Source of the DNA: Sphingomonas taxi
GTDB taxonomy: Bacteria > Pseudomonadota > Alphaproteobacteria > Sphingomonadales > Sphingomonadaceae
Direction of reading: 5' to 3'
Length of the DNA: 64,000 nucleotides
Assembly (NCBI RefSeq): GCF_000764535.1
Contig: NZ_CP009571.1
Span: 3,157,001-3,221,000 of the forward strand
This document shows positions 53,787 to 63,361 of the stretch, in pieces; within the stretch, counting starts at the first letter, position 1; each line of letters begins with the position of its first letter. Position numbers and translations under genes: made by a program. Under the pieces are notes generated by a model that was not told the DNA's origin, did not search any database, and worked only from the letters and a program-made list of their open reading frames with translations.

Positions 53787-55622
53787 ATGTATGACGTGAT
53801 CGTCGTTGGCGGTGGCCACGCCGGAACCGAAGCCGCCGCGGCTGCCGCGCGGCGCGGCGCCCAAACCCTTCTTCTCAGTCACGACCGCGATCAGATCGGT
53901 GCGATGTCGTGCAATCCCGCGATTGGCGGGCTCGGCAAGGGGCATATCGTCCGCGAGGTCGATGCCTTCGACGGGCTGATCGGACGGGCGGCCGATGCCG
54001 CGGCGATCCATTATCGGATGCTCAATCGCAGCAAGGGCGCGGCGGTGCAGGGGCCGCGGGTGCAGGCCGACCGCCGGCGCTATGCTGCGGCGATCCGGCG
54101 GATGCTTGCCGGGCTGCCGATGCTGACGATCGCCGAGGGGGATGTCGAGGCGCTGAGTCTCAACGGCGCGCGCATCGATGGTGTCGTGCTGGGTGACGGC
54201 AGCCGCATCGGTGGCAGGACGGTGGTGCTGGCCACGGGCACGTTCCTCGGCGGGCGCATGTTCCGCGGTGACGAGCGGCACGAGGGCGGTCGGATCGGCG
54301 AGCGGCCAGCGCGCAAGCTCGCCGAGCAATTGCGCGCGCTGGCGCTGCCGCTCAGCAGGTTGAAGACCGGGACGCCACCGCGGCTCGACGGACGGACGAT
54401 CGATTGGGCGCAGCTCGAGGAACAGCGGTCGGACGTCCAGCCCTGGACGATGTCGCCGATGACCGAGCGCCGGCTGCTGCCGCAGATCGCCTGCGCGGTG
54501 ACGCGGACGAGCGCGGCGACGCATGACCTGATCCGTGGCGGGCTCGACCGGTCGCCGCTGTTCGGCGGTGCGATCGAAGGGCAGGGGCCGCGCTACTGCC
54601 CCTCGATCGAGGACAAGGTGCATCGCTTCGGCGATCGTGACGGGCATCAGGTGTTCCTCGAACCCGAGGGGCTGGACGATGCCACCGTCTATCCCAACGG
54701 CCTGTCGACCTCGCTGCCAACCGACGTGCAGGCGGCGATGATCCGCAGCATCGCCGGACTGGAGCGGGCACGGATCACCATGCCGGGCTATGCGGTGGAA
54801 TATGACTATCTCGACCCGCGGGCGCTCGATGCGACGCTGGCGCTGGCGGCGATCCCCGGCGTCTATTGCGCGGGCCAGCTCAATGGCACGACGGGTTATG
54901 AGGAGGCGGCGGGGCAGGGGCTCGTCGCGGGCCTCAATGCCGCGGCCAAGGCCTGCGACCTCGCGCCATGCGTGCTCGACCGCGCGTCGAGCTATACCGG
55001 CGTCATGATCGACGATCTCGTCCTGCAAGGCGTCACCGAGCCGTATCGAATGCTGACCGCGCGTGCCGAATATCGGCTGTCGTTGCGCGCCGACAATGCC
55101 GAGACGCGGCTGGGTCCGATTGCCGAGATGCTCGGGTGCCTTGGTGATGAGCGGCTGGCGCAGCAGAGTCGCCGGGGGGAGGCAAGGGCGGCGGTGCGCG
55201 ACGCGCTGACGCAGACGGTCACCGCAGCGGGGATCGCCGCGGCGGGCGTCCATGTCGCGCAGGATGGCAGCCGTCGCAGCCTGTATGAATGGCTGCGGAT
55301 GGGCGAGCTCGATCTCGACCGCGTCGCGCCGGGGGTGCGACAGATGGCGCCGGCGGCGATCGTCGACGAGGTCGTCGAGGATGCGCGTTATGCGCCCTAT
55401 ATCGAGCGTCAGGCCGAAGAGGTCGAGCGCATGCGCCGGGACGAAGCGGTGCCATTGGCGGCGGAGCTGAATTATGCGGCGATCCCCGGACTGTCGAACG
55501 AGATGATCGATCGGCTCGGCAAGGCGCGGCCGGCATCGCTCGGAGCGGCGGCGCGGGTGCGTGGGGTCACGCCCGCGGCTTTGTCGGCGATCTATCTCTA
55601 TGCACAGCGGCGGGCGGCATGA
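53787..55622 (+). CDS. mnmG: tRNA uridine-5-carboxymethylaminomethyl modification enzyme MnmG
   Basis: This 611-residue FAD protein starts with YDVIVVGGGHAGTEAAAAAA. It has the family signatures SCNPAIGGLGKGHIVREVDA near 45 and GLYCAGQ-like VYCAGQLNGTTGYEEAAGQG near 370. The C-terminal helical domain binds MnmE and tRNA. Its stop overlaps the rsmG start (ATGA). The order mnmE-mnmG-rsmG-parA-parB is the classical origin-proximal set. Confidence 0.96.
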   Translation: MYDVIVVGGGHAGTEAAAAAARRGAQTLLLSHDRDQIGAMSCNPAIGGLGKGHIVREVDAFDGLIGRAADAAAIHYRMLNRSKGAAVQGPRVQADRRRYAAAIRRMLAGLPMLTIAEGDVEALSLNGARIDGVVLGDGSRIGGRTVVLATGTFLGGRMFRGDERHEGGRIGERPARKLAEQLRALALPLSRLKTGTPPRLDGRTIDWAQLEEQRSDVQPWTMSPMTERRLLPQIACAVTRTSAATHDLIRGGLDRSPLFGGAIEGQGPRYCPSIEDKVHRFGDRDGHQVFLEPEGLDDATVYPNGLSTSLPTDVQAAMIRSIAGLERARITMPGYAVEYDYLDPRALDATLALAAIPGVYCAGQLNGTTGYEEAAGQGLVAGLNAAAKACDLAPCVLDRASSYTGVMIDDLVLQGVTEPYRMLTARAEYRLSLRADNAETRLGPIAEMLGCLGDERLAQQSRRGEARAAVRDALTQTVTAAGIAAAGVHVAQDGSRRSLYEWLRMGELDLDRVAPGVRQMAPAAIVDEVVEDARYAPYIERQAEEVERMRRDEAVPLAAELNYAAIPGLSNEMIDRLGKARPASLGAAARVRGVTPAALSAIYLYAQRRAA

Positions 55623-56236
55623 CCGAGGATGACGCACGGACGTGGTTCGTCGATCGGTTCGGAGACACGAAGACCGCACAGGTGGCGGCCTTCCTCGACC
55701 TTGTTCGCGAGGAAAATGAACGCCAGAATCTAGTCTCGCCGGCAAGCGTCGCGGCGATCTGGTCGCGGCATGGCGTCGATTCAGCACAGTTATTGTTCCA
55801 CGTGAAACAGTCCGTTGGGGCATGGCTTGATATCGGAACAGGGGGCGGCTTTCCCGGGATGATCGTCGCGATCCTGCGTGAGGGTCGGGTAACGATGGTC
55901 GAGCCACGCAAAAAGCGGGCGTCATTCCTGGAGGCGTGTGTCGAGCAGCTTGGGCTGCATCATGCCACCGTTTCGGCGGCCAAGGTGGAGGCGATCGAAG
56001 GGCGGTTCGCCACTATCTCGGCGCGAGCGGTCGCGTCGGTCGAAAAGCTTTTGCAAGCGGCCGAGCATTGCGCCACACCAGCAACACGCTGGATCCTCCC
56101 CCGCGGACGGATCGAGGCCGAAGAATTGGCCCGCCTACAGCGTGACCGGACCAGAGTGTTTCACGTGGAACATAGTTTGACCGATCCTCAATCCTCGATC
56201 CTGATCGTGGATCGCAACCAAGGACGCGCGCGATGA
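55619..56236 (+). CDS. rsmG: 16S rRNA (guanine527-N7) methyltransferase RsmG
   Basis: The protein has 205 residues from the ATG at 55619. The SAM motif is LDIGTGGGFPGMIVAIL, then VEPRKKRASFLEA. Two parS sites are embedded in the coding sequence and specify the peptides LFHVKQ and VFHVEH. Both lie outside the core methyltransferase motifs. Stop overlaps parA start (ATGA). Confidence 0.95.
   Translation: MTEDDARTWFVDRFGDTKTAQVAAFLDLVREENERQNLVSPASVAAIWSRHGVDSAQLLFHVKQSVGAWLDIGTGGGFPGMIVAILREGRVTMVEPRKKRASFLEACVEQLGLHHATVSAAKVEAIEGRFATISARAVASVEKLLQAAEHCATPATRWILPRGRIEAEELARLQRDRTRVFHVEHSLTDPQSSILIVDRNQGRAR
55794..55809. promoter_or_regulatory. parS site 4 (inside rsmG)
   Basis: TGTTCCACGTGAAACA is identical to site 2 and lies within the rsmG coding sequence. 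Confidence 0.92.
56157..56172. promoter_or_regulatory. parS site 5 (inside rsmG)
   Basis: TGTTTCACGTGGAACA is identical to site 3 and lies 61 bases upstream of the parA start, within the end of rsmG. Confidence 0.92.
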
Positions 56237-57021
56237 CCTGTATTGCGGTGGCCAATCAGAAGGGCGGTGTGGGCAAGACCACCAGTGCGATCAACCTCGC
56301 CACCGCTCTGTCGGCGACGGGCAAGACCGTGCTGCTGATCGACCTCGACCCGCAGGGCAATGCCTCGACCGGGCTAGGGATCAGCCAGGCGCAACGTGGC
56401 CGCTCGAGCTATCACGTGTTGATCGGCGAAGCCGAGATCGGCGACACGGTGATCACCACCAAAGTGCCGCGGCTCGATCTGGTGCCGGCGACGCAGGATC
56501 TGTCGGGAGCGGAGATCGAGCTGGTCGAGTTCGAACACCGGACGCATCGTCTCGATCGCGCGCTCGCACAGACCAAGGACCGCTGGGACATCGTGCTCAT
56601 CGATTGTCCGCCGTCGCTGGGGCTGCTGACGATCAACGCGATGGTCGCCGCGGACAAATTGCTGGTGCCGCTGCAATGCGAATTCTTCGCGCTGGAGGGG
56701 TTGTCGCAATTGCTGACCACCGTCGAGCGCATCCGCGAGCGGTTCAATCCCGGTCTGGCGATCCTCGGCGTCGCGCTGACGATGTACGATCGCCGCAACC
56801 GGCTGACCGAGCAGGTGTCGGCCGACGTGCGTGCGGTGCTCGGGCAGGTGGTGTTCGATACGGTGATTCCGCGCAACGTCCGCCTGTCGGAGGCGCCGAG
56901 CCACGGGCTTCCGGCGCTGATCTACGATTATCGCTGTTCGGGGTCGCAGGCCTATATCGATCTCGCGCGCGAGCTGATCGCGCGTCTGCCGCAGCCTCCC
57001 GCAACCGCGGCGGCGGCATGA
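56233..57021 (+). CDS. parA: Chromosome partitioning ATPase ParA
   Basis: This 262-residue deviant Walker ATPase has KGGVGKTT at 10-17, DLDPQGNAS for the second switch and DCPPSLGLLT for Walker B. It forms the gradient that moves ParB-parS complexes apart. It overlaps rsmG and parB by ATGA on both sides. Confidence 0.96.
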   Translation: MTCIAVANQKGGVGKTTSAINLATALSATGKTVLLIDLDPQGNASTGLGISQAQRGRSSYHVLIGEAEIGDTVITTKVPRLDLVPATQDLSGAEIELVEFEHRTHRLDRALAQTKDRWDIVLIDCPPSLGLLTINAMVAADKLLVPLQCEFFALEGLSQLLTTVERIRERFNPGLAILGVALTMYDRRNRLTEQVSADVRAVLGQVVFDTVIPRNVRLSEAPSHGLPALIYDYRCSGSQAYIDLARELIARLPQPPATAAAA

Positions 57022-57920
57022 GCGATGCGGCGAAGCGCAGCCGGCCCGCGGGGCTCGGCCGTGGCCTGAGCGCGTTGCTCGGCGAGATGGCGAGCGAGGC
57101 CCCGGTCAGCCCCGGTGCCGAGGGCAAGGTCCCGTCCGGCGTGCGGATGTTGCCGGTCAGCGCGCTGACCCCGCATCCCGGTCAGCCGCGGCGCCATTTC
57201 GACGATGCGCTGCTCGACGAGCTGGCGGCATCGATCGCGTCGCGCGGGCTGATCCAGCCGATCGTCGTGCGGCCGCATGGCCACGATTATCAGATCGTCG
57301 CGGGCGAGCGGCGCTGGCGGGCGGCGCAGCGTGCGCGGCTGCACGAGGTGCCCGTCGTCGTTCGCGACTTCGACGATGCGCAGACGCTCGAGATCGCGCT
57401 GATCGAGAACATCCAGCGCCAGGATCTCAATGCGATCGAAGAGGCGCAGGCCTATCAGCGGCTCGCCGGCGAATATGGCCATACGCAGGAGGCGCTCGCC
57501 AAGATCGTCCACAAGTCGCGCAGCCACGTCGCTAACTTATTGAGATTGTTGGAATTACCCGAGGCGGTGCAGGATCGGGTGACCGATGGCTCGCTGTCGA
57601 TGGGGCATGCGCGCGCGTTGCTCGGGTCACGCGACGTCGAGATGCTCGCCGAACAGGTGGTGGCGCGCGGCCTGTCGGTGCGCGAGACCGAAAAGCTCGC
57701 CAAGGGCGCCAAGCCGGAGCGGGCCGGGGGCAATCGCGACCGTTCGCCGGCACCCGCACCGGACGCGGACATCGCGGCGCTGGAACGGCAATTGTCCGAT
57801 CTGCTCGGGCTGCACGTCCGCATCGCGCATAGCGAGAAGGGCGGGACGATCACGCTGACCTATTCGACGCTCGATCAGCTCGACATGGTCTGCCAGCGGC
57901 TGACCGGGGATTCGATCTGA
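57018..57920 (+). CDS. parB: Centromere-binding CTPase ParB
   Basis: The protein has 300 residues from the ATG at 57018. The N-terminal GLGRGLSALLG is the ParA-contacting segment. The CTP-binding core has LIQPIVVRPHGHDYQIVAGE followed by RRWRAA and ENIQRQDL. The helix-turn-helix is LAKIVHKSRSHVANLLRLLE, and a C-terminal dimer domain starts near 250. It loads at the five parS sites found upstream. Confidence 0.96.
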   Translation: MSDAAKRSRPAGLGRGLSALLGEMASEAPVSPGAEGKVPSGVRMLPVSALTPHPGQPRRHFDDALLDELAASIASRGLIQPIVVRPHGHDYQIVAGERRWRAAQRARLHEVPVVVRDFDDAQTLEIALIENIQRQDLNAIEEAQAYQRLAGEYGHTQEALAKIVHKSRSHVANLLRLLELPEAVQDRVTDGSLSMGHARALLGSRDVEMLAEQVVARGLSVRETEKLAKGAKPERAGGNRDRSPAPAPDADIAALERQLSDLLGLHVRIAHSEKGGTITLTYSTLDQLDMVCQRLTGDSI

Positions 57921-58663
57921 TGATCCTGCGCAGCGACGAACAGGACGATCTGCCGACCGCGGCGGGTGGGACGATGCGGGTGCATTGGTTCCGGCCGGCG
58001 GGGGAGGGGCGGTTCCCCGGATTGGTGCTCTATTCGGAGATCTACCAGATCACCGACCCGATCCGGCGGCTGGCGGCGTTCTTCGCCGGCCATGGCTATG
58101 TCGTCGCGGTGCCCGAGGTCTATCACGAGTATGAGGCGCCGGGGACGGTGTTGCGCTACGATGCCGAAGGCACCGCGCGCGGCAACGATCTCAAGGTCAC
58201 CAAGCCGGTCGCGGCCTTCGATGCCGATGCAGTGTTGGTGCTGGATGCGTTGGCCGGGCATCCGGCCTGTTCGGGGCGGCTGGGGACGGTCGGCGTCTGT
58301 CTTGGCGGGCATCTCGCCTATCGCGCGGCGCTCGATCCGCGGGTAAGTGCGGCGGCGCTCTTCTATCCGACCGATATCCATTCGGGTCTGTTGGGCGAGG
58401 GGCGGTCGGACGACAGCCTCGCACGGATGGCGGAGTTGCGCGCCGAGACGCTGTTCGTGTTCGGGCGGCAGGACCCGCATGTGCCCTTCGCCGGGCGCGA
58501 GACGATCCGGGCGCGGCTCGAGGCGGTCGGCGCGACCTACGAATGGCATGAGGTGAACGGACAGCATGCCTTCCTGCGCGACGAGGGGCCGCGCTACGAT
58601 TCGGCGTTGTTCGTCGCGGCGACGGGCTGGGCCTTGGCGCTGTTCGGGCGGGTGCTGCGCTAG
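57920..58663 (+). CDS. Dienelactone hydrolase family protein (second copy)
   Basis: This 247-residue alpha/beta hydrolase has the Cys nucleophile in GVCLGG and His in NGQHAFLRDEG. Its start overlaps the parB stop (TGATG), so it is read from the par transcript. It is only distantly similar to the copy at 51318-52040, with a longer N-terminus and YSEIYQITDPIRRLA instead of the EIFG motif. Why it follows parB is unknown. Confidence 0.85.
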   Translation: MILRSDEQDDLPTAAGGTMRVHWFRPAGEGRFPGLVLYSEIYQITDPIRRLAAFFAGHGYVVAVPEVYHEYEAPGTVLRYDAEGTARGNDLKVTKPVAAFDADAVLVLDALAGHPACSGRLGTVGVCLGGHLAYRAALDPRVSAAALFYPTDIHSGLLGEGRSDDSLARMAELRAETLFVFGRQDPHVPFAGRETIRARLEAVGATYEWHEVNGQHAFLRDEGPRYDSALFVAATGWALALFGRVLR

Positions 58664-58676
58664 GATCTCGCGGGGG

Positions 58677-59696
58677 CTAACCCCGGCGTTCGACGCCCCG
58701 CGTCAGCTCGGTCAGCGCGTGATCCGCCAGCACGCTGCCGGCATTGCCGCTCGCCATGATCGCGCGTTCGGCGTGGCGGACGCGGGTGAGCGCGGTGGCG
58801 AGCATCGCCGGCGTCCAGCGGCGCAGCGCCTGTGCGGTGGCGGCTTCCTCCTTGAAGAAGATGCGGTGGCGTTTGAAGACGGTGTCCTGCGTCGCGCCGG
58901 CATCGATCTCCGCCTTCATCTCGGCGAGCGTCATCAGCCGCCGGGCGAGCAGGCGCAGCCAGGGGATGGGGGAGGTGCCGGCCTCGCCCAACCGGCCGAG
59001 TTCGGCACCGAGCGCCGCGGTATGGCCGGTGACGACCGCCTCGACCACCTGCGTCATCTCCGCCTCGCCGAGATCGGCACCGATCGCGTCGAGCGCGGCG
59101 TCGTCGAGGTCGTGCGGGCGATCGGGGGCGGCGTCGAGGAACAGCGCCACTTTCTCGATCTCGCGTGACAGCACCGCGCGATCGCCGCCGCAGGTCGCCG
59201 CGAGCCGCGCCGCGGCGCTGTTGGTCGGGCGCAGGCCCTGGTCGCGCGCCATCACCGCCGCCAGCCGTTCGAGATCGGCGGCGCTCGGTTCATAAGCGGC
59301 GAAGGCCATCGCACGGCGGGAGTCGATCGCCAGTTTGACGATCTTGGCGGTCGACTTGACCGTGGGCGCAAGCGCAACCACCGGGTTGCCGGCATGATCC
59401 GCCGCCAGCAGCGCGGTGAATGCGTCGAGACACTCCTCGCCCGCCGGCGAGACGCGGATATGCCGCGCACCGCCGAAGAGCGACATCGACGCCGCCTCGT
59501 CCGACAGGCGTGCCGGGTCGGAGCGGAGCGTCGCTCCGTCGAGATCGACGCGTTCCGCCTCCGGCCCCATCGCCTTGGCCAGCAAGGCGGCGAGTTCGGC
59601 GGTCGCCGAGCCGTCCGGCCCGTGCAGCAGATACAGGCGGATATCGGGCGAGGGGCGTTCGAGCGCGGATCTTATGTCGCGCGCATTGGCTTTCAT
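58677..59696 (-). CDS. holA: DNA polymerase III subunit delta
   Basis: This 339-residue clamp-loader delta subunit begins with the family pattern LYLLHGPDGSATAELAALLA, has the AAA-like domain with VVALAPTVKSTAKIVKLA, and a C-terminal collar with PWLRLLARRLMTLAEMKAEI. It opens the sliding clamp. Its start overlaps the lptE stop (ATGA). Confidence 0.92.
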   Translation of the reverse strand: MKANARDIRSALERPSPDIRLYLLHGPDGSATAELAALLAKAMGPEAERVDLDGATLRSDPARLSDEAASMSLFGGARHIRVSPAGEECLDAFTALLAADHAGNPVVALAPTVKSTAKIVKLAIDSRRAMAFAAYEPSAADLERLAAVMARDQGLRPTNSAAARLAATCGGDRAVLSREIEKVALFLDAAPDRPHDLDDAALDAIGADLGEAEMTQVVEAVVTGHTAALGAELGRLGEAGTSPIPWLRLLARRLMTLAEMKAEIDAGATQDTVFKRHRIFFKEEAATAQALRRWTPAMLATALTRVRHAERAIMASGNAGSVLADHALTELTRGVERRG

Positions 59697-60199
59697 CGTG
59701 CCGGGCGGCTGCGCGCGTAGACGGCGACGCGCGCGACGATCTGGTCGGCGACGATGCCGGCGAGCCGTTCGAGCGCGGTATTCTCCGCCGCGATCGTCGC
59801 ATATTCTGACTGGACGACGTCGATGCCCGCGTCCGAACCGGCGGTGTCGTCGAGCAGCACGCTGCCGTCGGCGAGGTTCACCAACTGGAAGCGCGCGCGC
59901 AAGGTGCGGCGTTCGCGGGTGACGCTGTCGTCGCGGCGCACACCGAAGCCGGCGATCTTGTCGTCGAGCCGCACGTCAAGCCGATATTGCGGCGTGCCGC
60001 CGGCGGCGAGCCGGTCGCGCAGCGCGTTGCTCATCAGCCAGCCCGATTTGCCGTCGATCGGCGTCACCTCGATATGCGCGAGCGTGCCGGCGACGGCGCC
60101 GCCCGACCCGCCGCTGTAGAGCGGGCGCAGGCCGCAGCCCGACACGAGCAGCGCGAGCGGCGCGAGGAGCAGGATGGTCCTGATCGAAGGTCTGGTCAT
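59693..60199 (-). CDS. lptE: LPS-assembly lipoprotein LptE
   Basis: The protein has 168 residues from the ATG at 60199. The lipoprotein signal ends in the lipobox LVSGC, followed by GLRPLY, the standard LptE N-terminus. It forms the plug of LptD, which inserts lipopolysaccharide or its glycolipid counterpart in the outer membrane. It overlaps leuS and holA by ATGA, a gene order common in alphaproteobacteria. Confidence 0.9.
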   Translation of the reverse strand: MTRPSIRTILLLAPLALLVSGCGLRPLYSGGSGGAVAGTLAHIEVTPIDGKSGWLMSNALRDRLAAGGTPQYRLDVRLDDKIAGFGVRRDDSVTRERRTLRARFQLVNLADGSVLLDDTAGSDAGIDVVQSEYATIAAENTALERLAGIVADQIVARVAVYARSRPAR

Positions 60200-62697
60200 G
60201 CGACGATGTTCACGAGGCGTCCGGGCACGACGATCACCTTCCTGGGGGGCTTGCCGTCGAGCAGGCGCGCGATCTTGTCTGCGGCGAGCGCGGCGGCCTC
60301 GATATCCTCGCGCGCCATGTCCTTGGGCAACGTCAGCGTGTCGCGCAGCTTGCCGTTGACCTGCACCGCGATCGTCACTTCGTCCTCGACGAGCAATTTG
60401 GGATCGACCTCGGGCCAGGCGGCGTCGGCGATCAGGCCGTCGAAGCCCTTGGCGGCCCAGGCCTCCTCGGCGACATGGGGGACCATCGGCGCGACCAGCA
60501 GCATCAGCGTGTAGATCGCATTGTTGCGCGACGGGGTCGGCTCCGCGCGTTCGATCGCGGTGCAAAGTTCGTACAGCTTGGCGACCGCCTTGTTGAACGC
60601 GAGCGCCTCGATATCCTGTTCGATGCCGAGGATCGTCTGGTGCAGCTTGCGGTCGAGCGCGACGTCGCCGCCCTCGCCGGGGGCCGCGCCGTCGTCGCCG
60701 TCGAACAGCCGCCACAACCGCTGGATGAAGCGCCACGCGCCCTCGATCCCCGATTCGCTCCACGGCAGGTCGCGCTCGGGCGGCGAATCGGACAGCATGA
60801 ACCAGCGCGTCGCATCGGCACCGTAACGATCGACGATCGGCTCGGGATCGACGGTGTTCTTCTTCGACTTCGACATCTTCTCGACGCGGCCGATAGTGAC
60901 CGGCTGGCCGGTGGCGACCTCGAGCCCGTCGCGGACGTCATCGGGAGAGAGCCAGCGGTTGTCCGCCGATTTGTACGTCTCGTGCGTCACCATGCCCTGC
61001 GTGAACAGGCCGGTGAACGGCTCGGCGATATCGAGCTGCCCCATATGCTTGAGCGCGCGCGTCCAGAAGCGAGCGTAGAGCAGGTGGAGGATCGCATGCT
61101 CGACCCCGCCGATATACTGGCCGACCGGCAGCCAGCTCTCTGCGACCGCACGATCGAACGGCCGGTCCTTGGGCTGGCTAGCGAAGCGGATGAAATACCA
61201 CGACGAATCCGCGAAGGTATCGAGCGTGTCGGTCTCGCGCACCGCCGGCTTGCCGCATGCCGGGCAATCGACGTGCTTCCACGTCGGGTGGCGATCGAGC
61301 GGGTTGCCGGGGACGGCGAAGGACACGTCCTCGGGCAGCACGACGGGAAGCTGGTCCTTGGGGACCGGCTGCACGCCGCAGGCCTCGCAATGGATGATCG
61401 GGATCGGCGTGCCCCAATAGCGCTGGCGGCTGACGCCCCAGTCGCGCAGGCGATAGACGGTCGAGCCCTTGCCCCAGCCGCCCGCCTCGGCGCGGCGGAT
61501 CACCTCGCGCTTGGCGTCCTCGACATCCATGCCGTCGAGGAAGTGCGAGTTCACCAGAGCGCCGGGGCCGGTATAGGCCTCGTCACCGGTGAAGACGGGA
61601 TCGGTCTGGTCGCCGTCGGAGACGACGCGTTGCACGGGGATGCCGTATTTGCGCGCGAAGTCGAGATCGCGCTGGTCGTGCGCGGGGACGCCCATCACCG
61701 CGCCGGTGCCGTAATCCATCAGCACGAAATTGGCGATGTAGATCGGCAACCGGCGGGTTGCGTCGAACGGATGTGCGGCGGTGAGGCCGGTGTCGAAACC
61801 GAGCTTCTCCTGCGTCTCCAGTTCGGCGGCGGTGGTGCCGCCCTGCTTGCAGCGCTCGATGAACGCCGCGACTTCGGGCCGCTCGGCGATCGATTGCGCG
61901 ATCGGGTGATCCGCGGCGACCGCGACGAAGCTCGCGCCGAAGATCGTGTCGGGGCGGGTCGAGAAGACCTCGACCGTGCCGCCGTCCGACACTGCGAAGC
62001 CGAAGGTCAGCCCCTGGCTCTTGCCGATCCAGTTCTCCTGCATCAGCTTGACCTTGTCGGGCCAGTGTTCGAGCTTGCCGAGCCCCTCGATCAGCTCGTC
62101 GGCGAAGTCGGTGATCTTCAGGAACCACTGGCTGAGCTTGCGCTTCTCGACCAGCGCGCCCGAACGCCAGCCGCGCCCGTCGATCACCTGTTCGTTGGCG
62201 AGCACGGTCATGTCGACCGGGTCCCAATTGACCGCCGATTCCTTGCGATAGACCAGCCCGGCGGCGAACATGTCGAGGAACAGCGCCTGTTCGTGGCCGT
62301 AATAATCGGGTTCGCAGGTGGCGAGCTCGCGGCTCCAGTCGAGCGCGAAGCCGAGCCGCTTCAGCTGCGCCTTCATCGTCGCGATATTCTCGCGCGTCCA
62401 GCTGCCGGGATGGACCTGCTTTTCCATCGCCGCATTTTCGGCGGGCATGCCGAACGCATCCCAGCCCATCGGATGGAGCACTTCGTAGCCGCGCATCCGG
62501 CGGAAGCGCGCGAGCACGTCGCCCATCGTGTAATTGCGCACGTGCCCCATGTGGATGCGCCCCGACGGATAGGGGAACATCTCGAGCACGTAGCTCTGCG
62601 GCTTGCCGCTATCGTCGCGGGCGGCAAAGGTCTGGCGGTCGTCCCAGACCTTCTGCCAGGTCGAGTCCGCTTGCAGCGCGTTGAAACGCGTAACCAT
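60196..62697 (-). CDS. leuS: Leucyl-tRNA synthetase
   Basis: The protein has 833 residues from the ATG at 62697. The HIGH-type motif is [11 protein letters not shown] near 42-52; the KMSKS motif is [10 protein letters not shown]. An editing domain (about 225-420) is inserted between them, including the SVDGG-like [14 protein letters not shown]-terminal anticodon-binding region ends in [20 protein letters not shown]. The frame remains open upstream but overlaps the DUF3576 gene. Confidence 0.97.
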   Translation of the reverse strand: MVTRFNALQADSTWQKVWDDRQTFAARDDSGKPQSYVLEMFPYPSGRIHMGHVRNYTMGDVLARFRRMRGYEVLHPMGWDAFGMPAENAAMEKQVHPGSWTRENIATMKAQLKRLGFALDWSRELATCEPDYYGHEQALFLDMFAAGLVYRKESAVNWDPVDMTVLANEQVIDGRGWRSGALVEKRKLSQWFLKITDFADELIEGLGKLEHWPDKVKLMQENWIGKSQGLTFGFAVSDGGTVEVFSTRPDTIFGASFVAVAADHPIAQSIAERPEVAAFIERCKQGGTTAAELETQEKLGFDTGLTAAHPFDATRRLPIYIANFVLMDYGTGAVMGVPAHDQRDLDFARKYGIPVQRVVSDGDQTDPVFTGDEAYTGPGALVNSHFLDGMDVEDAKREVIRRAEAGGWGKGSTVYRLRDWGVSRQRYWGTPIPIIHCEACGVQPVPKDQLPVVLPEDVSFAVPGNPLDRHPTWKHVDCPACGKPAVRETDTLDTFADSSWYFIRFASQPKDRPFDRAVAESWLPVGQYIGGVEHAILHLLYARFWTRALKHMGQLDIAEPFTGLFTQGMVTHETYKSADNRWLSPDDVRDGLEVATGQPVTIGRVEKMSKSKKNTVDPEPIVDRYGADATRWFMLSDSPPERDLPWSESGIEGAWRFIQRLWRLFDGDDGAAPGEGGDVALDRKLHQTILGIEQDIEALAFNKAVAKLYELCTAIERAEPTPSRNNAIYTLMLLVAPMVPHVAEEAWAAKGFDGLIADAAWPEVDPKLLVEDEVTIAVQVNGKLRDTLTLPKDMAREDIEAAALAADKIARLLDGKPPRKVIVVPGRLVNIVA

Positions 62698-62705
62698 GGT
62701 CTGGA

Positions 62706-63149
62706 TTAGCCCGCGATGGACGCGCGGCGCAGATCGCGGGCCCGGGTGAGGATGACGTCTTCGAGCTTCTGCGTGGTCGCGGCGGCGACGGGGGCGGAGA
62801 CCCACTGACCGTTGCGATTGACCTCGCGCAGCGCCGCGACGCGGACCGCATCGGCGCGCAGATCCTGGTCGAGGATCGAGACGGTCACCTTCATCCGCTC
62901 GGTCGGCACCTGCGGGTTGACGTACCAGTCGGTGACGATGACGCCGCCGTTGGAATCGGTCTGGACCAGCGGCATGAACGACAGCGTGTCGAGGCTCGCG
63001 CGCCACAGATAGGCGTTGACGCCGATCGTCGTCACCTTCGACGCGGCGAGGTCGGTCTTGGCGACGGCGTTGCCACCGCGGCCGCCGCAAGCGGCGAGCG
63101 GCAGCGCAATGGCGGCGACCATGAGGGCGGTGCGCAACGAGCGGATCAT
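62706..63149 (-). CDS. DUF3576-family lipoprotein
   Basis: This 147-residue protein has a lipoprotein signal ([16 protein letters not shown]) and the DUF3576 pattern [37 protein letters not shown] and [11 protein letters not shown]. It is the first gene of DUF3576-leuS-lptE-holA, only 8 bases before leuS. It is an outer-membrane-facing lipoprotein of unknown role. Confidence 0.88.
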   Translation of the reverse strand: MIRSLRTALMVAAIALPLAACGGRGGNAVAKTDLAASKVTTIGVNAYLWRASLDTLSFMPLVQTDSNGGVIVTDWYVNPQVPTERMKVTVSILDQDLRADAVRVAALREVNRNGQWVSAPVAAATTQKLEDVILTRARDLRRASIAG

Positions 63150-63361
63150 GGGCGTAACTGTCCTGCGATAAAAAGGGCGCTTTTCGCTCTATAGATGCAG
63201 GGGGGGACCCGCAAGCGACGCGTCGTGACCGCGATGGGGCCGCGATCTGTGGGACTAATGCAACAGTCGGGGGAAATGATGCATCGGACGATCAAGGTTC
63301 CATATTGGTGTGGGCCTGAATCGTGTTAGGCGCGTTGCAGCGGGAGTCGAGGGGACTGCTA

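Noticed and set aside
53691..55925. A 744-codon frame antisense to mnmG
   Set aside because: MnmG is unmistakable on the plus strand; the antisense translation is Arg/His/Pro-rich with no family signal.
60475..62709. A 744-codon frame antisense to leuS
   Set aside because: LeuS motifs are complete on the minus strand; the antisense frame is a by-product of high GC.
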